DNA of 64,000 bases. It comes from Luzula sylvatica. Taxonomy: Eukaryota; Streptophyta; Magnoliopsida; Poales; Juncaceae. Position 1 is the first letter of the stretch. Each line of letters opens with the position of its first letter. Shown here piece by piece: positions 23,391 to 37,027 of the stretch. Below the pieces are notes generated by a model that saw only the letters and a program-made list of their open reading frames with translations, was not told the DNA's origin and did not search any database. The position numbers were made by a program, and so were the translations under genes. The DNA lies in contig OX326958.1 in assembly GCA_946800325.1 (NCBI GenBank), forward strand, positions 5,714,001 to 5,778,000, written 5' to 3'.

Positions 23391-25470
23391 TAGATCGTTA
23401 TCAACTCGCAAAATCATGCCATAATCATCGTGTATAATAATTCATGACTAAATTACAATAAACTATAGTTTCTGTTAATTGAGGTCAAAAAGGCCAAATC
23501 TTCCAAATCTAGTCGCGTGGCTGCATTCCTCCCGTCGAGGCGAGCGATTTTGATATAAAAATCGTGCCATTTGGTGAAAATATGAGAAAATTACGAGGGT
23601 TTTAACATAACGGCATTACCATTTTATCTAGTTTATTATTATCTGCATTTTACAATTAATTGGTTAAATAAAGAATAAGTTTTATCCTTAAATTATACGC
23701 CCGAAATTCACTGGAGGCGGTCTCTCCTCCTTCATTTCTTCGCGCAATATAGGTCGTTTTCAACTCGCAAAATCATGCCATAATCATCGTATTCAATAAT
23801 TCATGACAAAATTACAATAAACTGTATTTTCTGTTAATTCGGGTTAAAAAGATCAAATCTTCCAAATCCAGTCGCGTGGCCGCATTCCTCTCGTGGAGGC
23901 GAGCGATTTTGATATAAAAATCGTGCCATTTGGTGAAAAAATGATGAGAAAATTACGAGGGTTTTAACATAACGGCATTACCATTTTCTGTAGTTTATTG
24001 TTTTCTGTATTTTACAATTAATTAGTTAAATAAAGAATAACTTTTATCCTTAAATTATACGCCGAAAATTCACTGGAAGCGGTCTCTCCTCCTTCATTTC
24101 TTCCCGCAAAATAGGTCGATTTCGACACGCAAAATCATGCCATAATTATCGTATTTAATATTTCATGACTAAATTACAATAAACTGTATTTTCTATTAAT
24201 TCGGGTTAAAAAGACCAAATCTCCCAAATCCAGTCGCGTGGCTGCATTACTCTCGTGGAGGCAAGCGATTTTGATATAAAAATCGTGCCATTTGGTGAAA
24301 AAAAAGATGAGAAAATTACGAGGGTTTTATCATAACGGCATTACCATTTTCTCTTGTTTATTGTTATATGTATTTTACAATTAATTGGTTAAATAAAGAA
24401 TGACTTTTATCCTTATATTATACGCCGGAAATTCACTGGAGGCGGTCTCTACTCCTTCATTTCTTCGCGCAAAATAGGTCATTTTCAACTCGCAAAATCA
24501 TGCCATAATCATCGTATTTAATAATTCAAGACTAAATTACAATAACCTGTATTTTCTGTTAATTCGGGTTAAAAAGACCAAATCTTCAAAATCCATTCGC
24601 GTGGCTGCGTCGAGACGAGCGATTTGATATAAAAATAGTAACATTTCGTGAAAAAAAGGATGAAAAAATTACGAGGGTTTTAACATAACGGCATTACCAT
24701 TTTCTCTAGTTTATTGTTTTCTGCATTTTACAATTAATTGGTAAAATATAGAATAACTTTTATCCATAAATTATACGCCGGAAATTCACTGGAGGCGGTC
24801 TCTCCTCCTTCATTTCTTCGCGTAAAATAGGTCATTTTCAACCCGCATAATCATGCGATAACTATCGTATTTAATAATTCATGAGTAAATTACAATAAAC
24901 TGTATTTTCTGTTAATTCGTGTTAAAAAGACAAAATCTCCCAAATCAAGATGCGAGACTATATTCCTCTCGTCGTGGCGAGCGATTTTGATATAAAAATC
25001 GTGCCATTTGGTGAAAAAAATGATGAGAAAGTTACGAGGGTTTTAACATAACGGCATTATCATTTTCTCTAGTTTATTGTTATCTACATTTTACAATTAA
25101 TTGGTTAAACAAAGAATAACTTTTATCCTTAAATTATACGCCTGAAATATACTGGAGGCGGTCTCTCCGCCTTCATTTCTTCGCGCAATATAGGTCGTTT
25201 TTAATAATTCATGCCATAATCATCGTATTTAATAATTCATGACTAAATTACAATAAACTGTATTTTCTGTTAATTCGGGTTAAAAAGATCAAATCTTCCA
25301 AATCCAGTCACGTGGCTGCATTCCTCTCGTGGAGGCGAGCGATTTTGATATAAAAATCGTGCCATTTGGTGAGAAAAAATGTTGAGAAAATTACGAGGGT
25401 TTTAACATAACGGCATTAATATTTTCTGTAGTTTATTGTTTTCTGCATTTTACAATTAATTAGTTAAATA
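23391..25470. repeat. Divergent (older) satellite block
   Basis: About 5.7 monomers in the same orientation that differ from the rest and from one another. Shared features are GATATAAAAATCGTG, CATAACGGC, TAGTTTATTG, TTGGTTAAATAAAG, GGTCTCTCCTCC, TTAATTCGGGTTAAAAAG and ATAGGTC. Spacings vary (359, 362, 363, 353, 362 bp). One monomer near 24608 lacks about 9 bp (GGCTGCGTCGAGACG). No HOR is visible, so it looks unhomogenised. Confidence 0.88.
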
Positions 25471-25490
25471 ATTACCATTTTCTCTAATTT
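25460..25490. other. Out-of-register junction between divergent and homogenised satellite
   Basis: A divergent monomer reads to TTAGTTAAATA and continues directly with ATTACCATTTTCTC, which lies about 60-70 bp earlier in the monomer. A short stretch of the monomer is therefore present twice, once in each subfamily version. The switch in subfamily is complete at this point. Confidence 0.85.
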
Positions 25491-28400
25491 ATTGTTATCT
25501 GAATTTTACAATTAATTGTTTAAATAAAGAATAATTTTTATCCTTAAATTATACGCCGGAAATTCACCGGAGGCGGTCACTCCTCCTTCATTTCTTCGCG
25601 CAAAATAGATCGTTTTCAACTCGCAAAATCATGTCATAATCATCGTATATAATAATTCATGACTGAATTACAATAAACTGTATTTTCTGCTAATTCGGGT
25701 CAAAAGGGCCAAATCTCCCAAATCCAGTCGCGTGGCTGCATTTCTCTCGTCGAGACGAGCGATTTTGATATATAGATCGTGCCATTTCGTGAAAAAAAGT
25801 ATGAGAAAGTAACGAGGGCTTTAACATTACGGCATTACCATTTTCTCTAATTTATTGTTATCTGAATTTTACAATTAATTGTTTAAATAAAGAATAATTT
25901 TTATCCTTAATTTATACGCCGGAAATTCACCGGAGGCGGTCACTCCTCCTTCATTTCTTCGCGCAAAATAGATCGTTTTCAACTCGCAAAATTATGCCAT
26001 AATCATCGTATATAATAATTCATGACTGAATTACAATAAACTGTATTTTCTGCTAATTCGGGTCAAAAAGACCAAATCTCCCAAATCCAGTCGCGTGGCT
26101 GCATTTCTCTCGTCGAGACGAGCGATTTTGATATATAGATCGTGCCATTTGGTGAAAAAAAGTATGAGAAAGTAACGAGGGTTTTAACATTACGGCATTA
26201 CCATTTTCTCTAATTTATTTTTATCTGAATTTTACAATTAATTGTTTAAATAAAGAATAATTTTTATCCTTAAATTATACGCCGGAAATTCACCGGAGGC
26301 GGTCACTCCTCCTTCATTTCTTCGCGCAAAATAGATCGTTTTCAACTCGCAAAATCATGCCATAATCATCGTATATAATAATTCATGACTGAATTACAAT
26401 AAACTGTATTTTATGCTAATTCGGGTAAAAAAGACCAAATCTCCCAAATCCAGTCGCGTGGCTGCATTTCTCTCGTCGAGACGAGCGATTTTAATATATA
26501 GATCGTGCCATTTGGTGAAAAAAAATATGAGAAAGTAACGAGGGTTTTAACATTACGGCATTACCATTTTCTCTAATTTATTGTTATCTGAATTTTACAA
26601 TTAATTGTTTAAATAAAGAATAATTTTTATCCTTAAATTATACGCCGGAAATTCACCGGAGGCTGTCACTCCTCCTTCATTTCTTGGCGCAAAATAGATC
26701 GTTTTCAACTCGCAAAATCATGCCATAATCATCGTATATAATAATTCATGACTGTATTACAATAAACTGGATTTTCTGCTAATTCGGGTCAAAAAGATCA
26801 AATCTCAAAAATCCAGTCGCGTGGCTGCATTTCTCTCGTCGAGACGAGCGATTTTGATATATAGATCGTGCCATTTGGTGAAAAAAAGTGTGAGAAAGTA
26901 ACGAGGATTTTAACATAACGGCATTACCATTTTCTCTAGTTTATTGTTTAGTGCATTTTACAATTAATTGGTTAAATAATGAATAACTTTTATCCTTAAA
27001 TTATACGCCGGAAATTCACTGGAGGCGGTCACTCCTCCTTCATTTCTTCGCGCAAAATAGATCGTTTTCAACTCTCAAAATCATGCCATAATCATCGTAT
27101 ATAATAATTCATGACTGAATTACAATAAATTGTATTTTCTGCTAATTCGGGTCAAAAATGCCAAATCTCCCAAATCCAGTCGCATGGCTGCATTTCTCTC
27201 GTCGAGACGAGCGATTTTGATATATAGATCGTGCCATTTGGTGAAAAAAGTATGAGAAAGTAACGAGGGTTTTAACATTACGGCATTACCATTTTCTCTA
27301 ATTTATTGTTATCGGAATTTTACAATTAATTGTTTAAATAAAGAATAATTTTTATCCTTAAATTATACGCCGGAAATTCACCGGAGGCGGTCACTCCTCC
27401 TTCATTTCTTCGCGCAAAATAGATCGTTTTCAACTCGCAAAATCATGCCATAATCATCGTATATAATAATTCATGACTGAATTACACTAAACTGTATTTT
27501 CTGCTAATTCGGGTAAAAAAGACCACATCTCCCAAATCCAGTCGCGTGGCTGCATTTCTCTCGTCGAGACGAGCGATTTCGATATATAGATCGTGCCATT
27601 TGGTGAAAAAAAGTATGAAAAAGTAACGAGGGTTTTAACATTACGGCATTACCATTTTCTCTAATTTATTGTTATCTGAATTTTACAATTAATTGTTTAA
27701 ATAAAGAATAATTTTTATCCTTAAATTATACGCCGGAAATTCACCGGAGGCGGTCACTCCTCCTTCATTTCTTCGCGCAAAATAGATCGTTTTCAACTCG
27801 CAAAATCATGTCATAATCATCGTATATAATAATTCATGACTGAATTACAATAAACTGTATTTTCTGCTAATTCGGGTCAAAAAGGCCAAATCTCCCAAAT
27901 CCAGTCGCGTGGCTGCATTTCTCTCGTCGAGACGAGCGATTTTGATATATAGATCGTGCCATTTCGTGAAAAAAAGTATGAGAAAGTAACGAGGGCTTTA
28001 ACATTACGGCATTACCATTTTCTCTAATTTATTGTTATCTGAATTTTACAATTAATTGTTTAAATAAAGAATAATTTTTATCCTTAATTTATACGCCGGA
28101 AATTCACCGGAGGCGGTCACTCCTCCTTCATTTCTTCGCGCAAAATAGATCGTTTTCAACTCGCAAAATTATGCCATAATCATCGTATATAATAATTCAT
28201 GACTGAATTACAATAAACTGTATTTTCTGCTAATTCGGGTCAAAAAGACCAAATCTCCCAAATCCAGTCGCGTGGCTGCATTTCTCTCGTCGAGACGAGC
28301 GATTTTGATATATAGATCGTGCCATTTGGTGAAAAAAAGTATGAGAAAGTAACGAGGGTTTTAACATTACGGCATTACCATTTTCTCTAATTTATTTTTA

Positions 28401-31229
28401 TCTGAATTTTACAATTAATTGTTTAAATAAAGAATAATTTTTATCCTTAAATTATACGCCGGAAATTCACCGGAGGCGGTCACTCCTCCTTCATTTCTTC
28501 GCGCAAAATAGATCGTTTTCAACTCGCAAAATCATGCCATAATCATCGTATATAATAATTCATGACTGAATTACAATAAACTGTATTTTATGCTAATTCG
28601 GGTAAAAAAGACCAAATCTCCCAAATCCAGTCGCGTGGCTGCATTTCTCTCGTCGAGACGAGCGATTTTGATATATAGATCGTGCCATTTGGTGAAAAAA
28701 GTATGAGAAAGTAACGAGGGTTTTAACATTACGGCATTACCATTTTCTCTAATTTATTGTTATCTGAATTTTACAATTAATTGTTTAAATAAAGAATAAT
28801 TTTTATCCTTAAATTATACGCCGGAAATTCACCGGAGGCGGTCACTCCTCCTTCATTTCTTCGCGCAAAATAGATCGTTTTCAACTCGCCAAATCATGCC
28901 ATAATCATCGTATATAATAATTCATGACTGAATTACACTAAACTGTATTTTCTGCTAATTCGGGTAAAAAAGACCACATCTCCCAAATCCAGTCGCGTGG
29001 CTGCATTTCTCTCGTCGAGACGAGCGATTTCGATATATAGATCGTGCCATTTGGTGAAAAAAAGTATGAAAAAGTAACGAGGGTTTTAACATTACGGCAT
29101 TACCATTTTCTCTAATTTATTGTTATCTGAATTTTACAATTAATTGTTTAAATAAAGAATAATTTTTATCCTTAAATTATACGCCGGAAATTCACCGGAG
29201 GCGGTCACTCCTCCTTCATTTCTTCGCGCAAAATAGATCGTTTCCAACTCGCAAAATCATGCCATAATCATCGTATATAATAATTCAGGACTGAATTACA
29301 ATAAACTGTATTTTCTGCTAATTTGGGTCAGAAATACCAAATTTCCTAAATCCAGTCGCGTGGCTGCATTTCTCTCGTCGAGACGAGCGATTTTGATATA
29401 TAGATCGTGCCATTTGGTGAAAAAAAGTATGAAAAAGTAACGAGGATTTTAACATAACGGCATTACCATTTTCTCTAGTTTATTGTTTAGTGCATTTTAC
29501 AATTAATTGGTTAAATAATGAATAACTTTTATCCTAAAATTATACGCCGAAAATTCACTGGAGGCGGTCACTCCTCCTTCATTTCTTCGCGTAAAATAGA
29601 TCGTTTTCAACTCTCAAAATCATGCCATAATCATCGTATATAATAATTCATGACTGAATTAGAATAAACTGTATTTTCAGCTAATTCGGGTCAAAAAGGC
29701 CAAATCCAGTCGCGTGGCTGCATTTCTCTCGTCGAGACGAGCGATTTTGATAAATAGATCGTGCCATTTGGTGAAAAAAAGTATGAGAAAGTAACGACGG
29801 TTTTAACATTACGGCATTACCATTTTCTCTAATTTATTGTGATCTGAATTTTACAATTAATTGTTTAAATAAAGAACAATTTTTATCCTTAAATTATACG
29901 CCGGAAATTCACCGGAGGCGGTCACTCCTCCTTCATTTCTTCGCGCAAAATAGATCGTTTTCAACTCGGAAAATCATGCCATAATCATCGTATATAATAA
30001 TTCATGACTGAATTACAATAAACTGTATTTTCTGATAATTCGGGTCAAAAAGGCCAAATCTCCCAAATCCAGCCGCGTGGCTGCATTTCTCTCGTCGAGA
30101 CGAGCGATTTTGATATATAGATCGTGCCATTTGGTGAAAAAAAGTATGAGAAAGTAACGAGGGTTTTAACATTACGGCATTACTATTTTCTCTAATTTAT
30201 TGTTATCTGAATTTTACAATTAATTGTTTAAATAAAGAATAATTTTCATCCTTAAATTATACGCCGGAAATTCAACGGAGGCGGTCACTCCTCCTTCATT
30301 TCTTCGCGCAAAATAGATCGTTTTCAACTCACAAAATCATGCCATAATCATCGTATATAATAATTCATGACTGAATTACAATAAACTGTATTTTCTGCTA
30401 ATTCGGGTCAGAACGACCAAATCTCCTAAATCCAGTCGCGTGGCTGCATTTCTCTCGTCGAGACGAGCGATTTTGATATATAGATCGTGCCATTTGGTGA
30501 AAAAAAGTATGAGAAAGTAACGAAGGTTTTAACATTACGGCATTACCATTTTCTCTAATTTATTGTTATCTGAATTTTACAATTAATTGTTTAAATAAAG
30601 AATAATTTTTTTTCATAAATTATACGCCGGAAATTCACTGGAGACGGTCTCTCCTTCTTCATTTCTTCGCGCAAAATAGGACGTTTTCAACTCGCAAAAT
30701 CATGCGATAATCATCGTATTTAATAATTCATGACTGAATTACAATAAACTGTATTTTCTGGTAATTCGGGTCAAAAAGACCAACTCTCCCAAATCCAGTC
30801 ACGAGGCTGTATTCCTCTCGTCGAGGCGAGCGATTTTGATATAAAAATCGTGCCATTTGGTGAAAGTATGAGAAAGTTACGAAGATTTTAACATAACGGC
30901 ATTACCATTTTCTCTAGTTTATTGTTTTGTGCATTTTACAATTAATTGGTTAAATAATGAATAACTTTTATCCATAAATTATACGCCGGAAATTCACTGG
31001 AGGCGGTCACTCCTCCTTCATTTCTTCGCGCAAAATAGATCGTTTTCAACTCGCAAAATCATGCCATAATCATCGTATATAATAATTCATGACTGAATTA
31101 CAATAAACTATATTTTCTGCTAATTCGGGTCAAAAAGACCAAATCTCCCAAATCCAGTCGCGTGGCTGCATTTCTCTCGTCGAGACGAGCGATTTTGATA
31201 TATAGATCGTGCCATTTGGTGAAAAAAGT
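25471..31229. repeat. Satellite block with shuffled 6-mer and chimeric monomers
   Basis: Type-1 monomers with a 2177-bp repeat. The variants ATCATGTCATAATC (25631 and 27808), GAGGGCTTTAAC, CAAAATTATGCC and TGTATTTTATGC recur for three monomers at this offset. After that the order differs: the monomer with ACCACATC follows directly in the second copy (about 28890) but two monomers later in the first (about 27438). Several monomers are type-1 at the 5' part and type-2 at the 3' part. A full type-2 monomer appears near 30680-31040. Confidence 0.82.
26890..27010. repeat. Chimeric type-1/type-2 monomer
   Basis: Type-1 sequence up to GAGAAAGTAACGAGG, then type-2 markers: ATTTTAACATAACGG, CTAGTTTATTG, GTGCATTTTAC, TTGGTTAAATAATGAATAAC and TTCACTGGAGG. 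The same structure is found near 29440-29560. It indicates crossover or conversion inside the monomer. Confidence 0.85.
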
Positions 31230-34200
31230 ATGAGAAAGTAACGAGGGTTTTAACATTACGGCATTACCATTTTCTCTAATTTATTGTTATCTGAATTTTA
31301 CAATTAATTGTTTAAATAAAGAATAATTTTTATCCTTAAATTATACGCCGGAAATTCACCTGAGGCAGTCACTCCTCCTTCATTTCTTCGCGCAAAATAG
31401 ATCGTTTCAACTCGCAAAATCATGCCATAATCATCGTATATAATAATTCATGACTGAATTACAATAAACTGTATTTTCTGCTAATTCGGGTAAAAAAGAC
31501 CAAATTTCTTAAATCCAGTCGTGTGGCTGCATTTCTCTCGTCGAGACGAGCGATTTTGATATATAGATCGTGCCATTTGGTGAAAAAAAGTATGAGAAAG
31601 TAACGAGGGTTTTAACATTACGGCATTACCATTTTCTCTAATTTATTGTTATCTGAATTTTACAATTAATTGTTTAAATAAAGAATAATTTTTATCCTTA
31701 AATTATACGCCGGAAATTCACCTGAGGCAGTCACTCCTCCTTCATTTCTTCGCGCAAAATAGATCGTTTCAACTCGCAAAATCATGCCATAATCATCGTA
31801 TATAATAATTCATGACTGAATTACAATAAACTGTATTTTCTGCTAATTCGGGTAAAAAAGACCAAATTTCTTAAATCCAGTCGTGTGGCTGCATTTTTCT
31901 CATCGAGACGAGCGATTTTGATATATAGATCGTGCCATTTGGTGAAAAAAAGTATGAGAAAGTAACGAGGGTTTTAACATTACGGCATTACCATTTTCTC
32001 TAATTTATTGTTATCTGAATTTTACAATTAATTGTTTAAATAAAGAATAATTTTTATCCTTAAATTATACGCCGAAAATTCACTGGAGGCGGTCTCTCCT
32101 TCTTCATTTCTTCGCGCAAAATAGGACGTTTTCAACTCGCAAAATCATGCCATAATCATCGTATTTAATAATTCATGACTGAATTACAATAAACTGTATT
32201 TTCTTCTAATTCGGGTCAAAAAGACCAAATCTCCCAAATCCAGTCACGAGGCTGTATTCCTCTCGTCGAGGCGAGCGATTTTGATATAAAAATCGTGCCA
32301 TTTGGTGAAAGTATGAGAAATTTACGAGGATTTTAACATAACGGCATTACCATTTTCTGTAGTTTATTGTTTTGTGCATTTTACAATTAATTGGTTAAAT
32401 AATGAATAACTTTTATCCTTAAATTATACGCCGGAAATTCACTGGAGGCGGTCTCTCCTCCTTCATTTCTTCGCGCAAAATAGATGGTTTTCAACTCGCA
32501 AAATCATGCCATAATTATCGTATATAATAATTCATGACTGAATTACAATAAACTGTATTTTCTGCTAATTCGGGTCAAAAAGACCAAATCTCCCAAATCC
32601 AGTCGCTTGGCTGCATTTCTCTCGTCGAGACGAGCGATTTTGATATATAGATCGTGCCATTGGGTGAAAAAAAGTATGAGAAAGTAACGAGGGTTTTAAC
32701 ATTACGGCATTACCATTTTCTCTAATTTATTGTTATCTGAATTTTACAATTAATTGGTTAAATAAAGAATAATTTTTATCCTTAAATTATACGCCGGAAA
32801 TTCACCGGAGGCGGTCACTCCTCCTTAATTTCTTCGCGCAAAATAGATCGTTTTCAACTCGCAAAATCATGCCATAATCATCGTATATAATAATTCATGA
32901 CTGAATTACATTAAACTGTGTTTTCTGCTAATTCGGGTCAAAAAGACCAAATCTCCCAAATCCAGTCACGTGGCTGCATTTCTCTCGTCGAGACGAGCGA
33001 TTTTGATATATAGATCGTGCCATTTGGTGAAAAAAACTATGAGAAAGTAACGAGGGTTTAAACATTACGGCATTCCCATTTTCTCTAATTTATTGTTATC
33101 TGAATTTTACAATTAATTGTATAAATAAAGAATAATTTTTATCCTTAAATTATACGCCGGAAATTCACCGGAGGCGGTCACTCCTCCTTCATTTCTTCGC
33201 GCAAAATAGATCGTTTTCAACTCGCAAAATCATGCCATAATCATCGTATATAATAATTCATGACTGAATTACAATAAACTGTATTTTCGGCTAATTCGGG
33301 TCAAAAAGACCAAATCTCCTAAATCCAGTCGCGTGGCTGCATTTCTCTCGTCGAGACGAGCGATTTTGATATATAGATCGTGCCATTTGGTGAAAAAAAG
33401 TATGAGAAAGTAACGAGGGTTTTAACATTACGGCATTACCATTTTCTCTAATTTATTGTTATCTGAATTTTACAATTAATTGTTTAAATAAAGAATAATT
33501 TTTTTCCTTAAATTATACGCCGGAAATTCACTGGAGGCGGTCTCTCCTTCTTCATTTCTTCGCGCAAAATAGATCGTTTTCAACTCGCAAAATCATGCCA
33601 TAATCATCGTATATAATAATTCATGACTGAATTACAATAAACTGTATTTTCTGCTAATTCGGGTCAAAAAGACCAAATCTCCCAAATCCAGTCGCTTGGC
33701 TGCATTTCTCTCGTCGAGACGAGCGATTTTGATATATAGATCGTGCCATTGGGTGAAAAAAAGTATGAGAAAGTAACGAGGGTTTTAACATTACGGCATT
33801 ACCATTTTCTCTAATTTATTGTTATCTGAATTTTACAATTAATTGTTTAAATAAAGAATAATTTTTATCCTTAAATTATACGCCGGAAATTCACCGGAGG
33901 CGGTCACTCCTCCTTAATTTCTTCGCGCAAAATAGATCGTTTTCAACTCGCAAAATCATGCCATAATCATCGTATATAATAATTCATGACTGAATTACAA
34001 TAAACTGTGTTTTCTGCTAATTCGGGTCAAAAAGACCAAATCTCCCAAATCCAGTCACGTGGCTGCATTTCTCTCGTCGAGACGAGCGATTTTGATATAT
34101 AGATCGTGCCATTTGGTGAAAAAAAGGATGAGAAAGTAACGAGGGTTTAAACATTACGGCATTACCATTTTCTCTAATTTATTGTTATCTGAATTTTACA

Positions 34201-37027
34201 ATTAATTGTATAAATAAAGAATAATTTTTATCCTTAAATTATACGCCGGAAATTCACCGGAGGCGGTCACTCCTCCTTCATTTCTTCGCGCAAAATAGAT
34301 CGTTTTCAACTCGCAAAATCATGCCATAATCATCGTATATAATAATTCATGACTGAATTACAATAAACTGTATTTTCTGCTAATTCGGGTCAAAAAGACC
34401 AAATCTCCTAAATCCAGTCGCGTGGCTGCATTTCTCTCGTCGAGACGAGCGATTTTGATATATAGATCGTGCCATTTGGTGAAAAAAAGTATGAGAAAGT
34501 AACGAGGGTTTTAACATTACGGCATTACCATTTTCTCTAATTTATTGTTATCTGAATTTTACAATTAATTGTTTAAATAAAGAATAATTTTTTTCCTTAA
34601 ATTATACGCCGGAAATTCACTGGAGGCGGTCTCTCCTTCTTCATTTCTTCGCGCAAAATAGGACGTTTTCAACTCGCAAAATCATGCCATAATCATCGTA
34701 TTTAATAATTCATGACTGAATTACAATAAACAGTATTTTCTGCTAATTCGGGTCAAAAAGGCCAAATCTCCCAAATCCAGTCACGAGGCTGTATTCCTCT
34801 CGTCGAGGCGAGCGATTTTGATATAAAAATCGTGCCATTTGGTGAAAGTATGAGAAAGTTACGAAGATTTTAACATAACGGCATTACCATTTTCTCTAGT
34901 TTATTGTTTTGTGCATTTTACAATTAATTGGTTAAATAATGAATAACTTTTATCCTTAAATTATACGCCGGAAATTCACTGGAGGCGGTCACTCCTCCTT
35001 CATTTCTTAGCGCAAAATAGATCGTTTTCAACTCGCAAAATCATGCCATAATCATCGTATATAATAATTCATGACTGAATTACAATAAACTGTATTTTCT
35101 GCTAATTCGGGTCAAAAAGACCAAATCTCCCAAATCCAGTCGCGTGGCTGCATTTGTCTCGTCGAGACGAGCGATTTTGATATATAGATCGTGCCATTTG
35201 GTGAAAAAAAGTATGAGAAAGTAACGAGGGTTTTAACATTACGGCATTACCATTTTCTCTAATTTATTGTTATCTGAATTTTACAATTAATTGGTTAAAT
35301 AAAGAATAATTTTTATCCTTAAATGATACGCCGAAAATTCACCGGAGGCGGTCACTCCTCCTTAATTTCTTCGCGCAAAATAGATCGTTTTCAACTCGCA
35401 AAATCATGCCATAATCATCGTATATAATAATTCATGACTGAATTACATTAAATTGTGTTTTCTGCTAATTCGGGTCAAAAGGACCAAATCTCCCAAATCC
35501 AGTCACGTGGCTGCATTTCTCTCGTCGAGACGAGCGATTTTGATATATAGATCGTGCCATTTGGTGAAAAAAACTATGAGAAAGTAACGAGGGTTTAAAC
35601 ATTACGGCATTCCCATTTTCTCTAATTTATTGTTATCTGAATTTTACAATTAATTGTATAAATAAAGAATAATTTTTATCCTTAAATTATACGCCGGAAA
35701 TTCACCGGAGGCGGTCACTCCTCCTTCATTTCTTCGCGCAAAATAGATCGTTTTCAACTCGCAAAATCATGCCATAATCATCGTATATAATAATTCATGA
35801 CTGAATTACAATAAACTGTATTTTCGGCTAATTCGGGTCAAAAAGACCAAATCTCCTAAATCCAGTCGCGTGGCTGCATTTCTCTCGTCGAGACGAGCGA
35901 TTTTGATATATAGATCGTGCCATTTGGTGAAAAAAAGTATGAGAAAGTAACGAGGGTTTTAACATTACGGCATTACCATTTTCTCTAATTTATTGTTATC
36001 TGAATTTTACAATTAATTGTTTAAATAAAGAATAATTTTTTTCCTTAAATTATACGCCGGAAATTCACCGGAGGCGGTCTCTCCTTCTTCATTTCTTCGC
36101 GCAAAATAGATCGTTTTCAACTCGCAAAATCATGCCATAATCATCGTATATAATAATTCATGACTGAATTACAATAAACTGTATTTTCTGCTAATTCGGG
36201 TCAAAAAGACCAAATCTCCCAAATCCAGTCGCTTGGCTGCATTTCTCTCGTCAAGACGAGCGATTTTGATATATAGATCGTGCCATTGGGTGAAAAAAAG
36301 TATGAGAAAGTAACGAGGGTTTTAACATTACGGCATTACCATTTTCTATAATTTATTGTTATCTGACTTTTACAATTAATTGTTTAAATAAAGAATAATT
36401 TTTATCCTTAAATTATACGCCGGAAATTCACCGGAGGCGGTCACTCCTCCTTAATTTCTTCGCGCAAAATAGATCGTTTTCAACTCGCAAAATCATGCCA
36501 TAATCATCGTATATAATAATTCATGACTGAATTACAATAAACTGTGTTTTCTGCTAATTCGGGTCAAAAAGACCAAATCTCCCAAATCCAGTCACGTGGC
36601 TGCATTTCTCTCGTCGAGACGAGCGATTTTGATATATAGATCGTGCCATTTGGTGAAAAAAAGTATGAGAAAGTAACGAGGGTTTAAACATTACGGCATT
36701 ACCATTTTCTCTAATTTATTGTTATCTGAATTTTACAATTAATTGTATAAATAAAGAATAATTTTTATCCTTAAATTATACGCCGGAAATTCACCGGAGG
36801 CGGTCACTCCTCCTTCATTTCTTCACGCAAAATAGATTGTTTTCAACTCGCAAAATCATGCCATAATCATCGTATATAATAATTCATGACTGAATTACAA
36901 TAAACTGTATTTTCTGCTAATTCGGGTCAAAAAGACCAAATCTCCTAAATCCAGTCGCGTGGCTGCATTTCTCTCGTCGAGACGAGCGATTTTGATATAT
37001 AGATCGTGCCATTTGGTGAAAAAAAGT
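31230..37027. repeat. 16-monomer HOR, copy 1 (5798 bp)
   Basis: Rare variants recur at exactly +5798: TGAGGCAG at 31361/37159 and 31723/37521, GATGGTTTTC at 32483/38281, GTATTTTCGG at 33281/39079, AAATGATACG at 35321/41119, TCACGCAAAATAGATTG at 36823/42621. The length fits 14 type-1 monomers (two of 362 bp with GATCGTTTCAAC) plus two type-2 monomers of 359 bp. The start is placed where an A-run length difference (31221) stops matching; it could be somewhat earlier. Confidence 0.9.
34673..35031. repeat. Representative type-2 monomer (359 bp)
   Basis: Defines subfamily 2: CACGAGGCTGTATTCC, GTCGAGGCGAGCG, GATATAAAAATCG, GGTGAAAGTATGAG (four A fewer than type 1), TTACGAAGATTTTAACATAACGG, CTAGTTTATTGTTTTGTGC, TTGGTTAAATAATGAATAAC and TTCACTGGAGG. 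It shares many markers with the divergent block at 23391-25470, which suggests that block is an older relative. Confidence 0.88.

Noticed and set aside
23064..23437. Four frames spanning the N run
   Set aside because: Mostly unknown residues; the flanks are satellite DNA, so no coding potential.
23391..25470. A separate, unrelated satellite family
   Set aside because: All monomers align with the type-1 unit over their length in the same orientation; they are divergent members of the same family.
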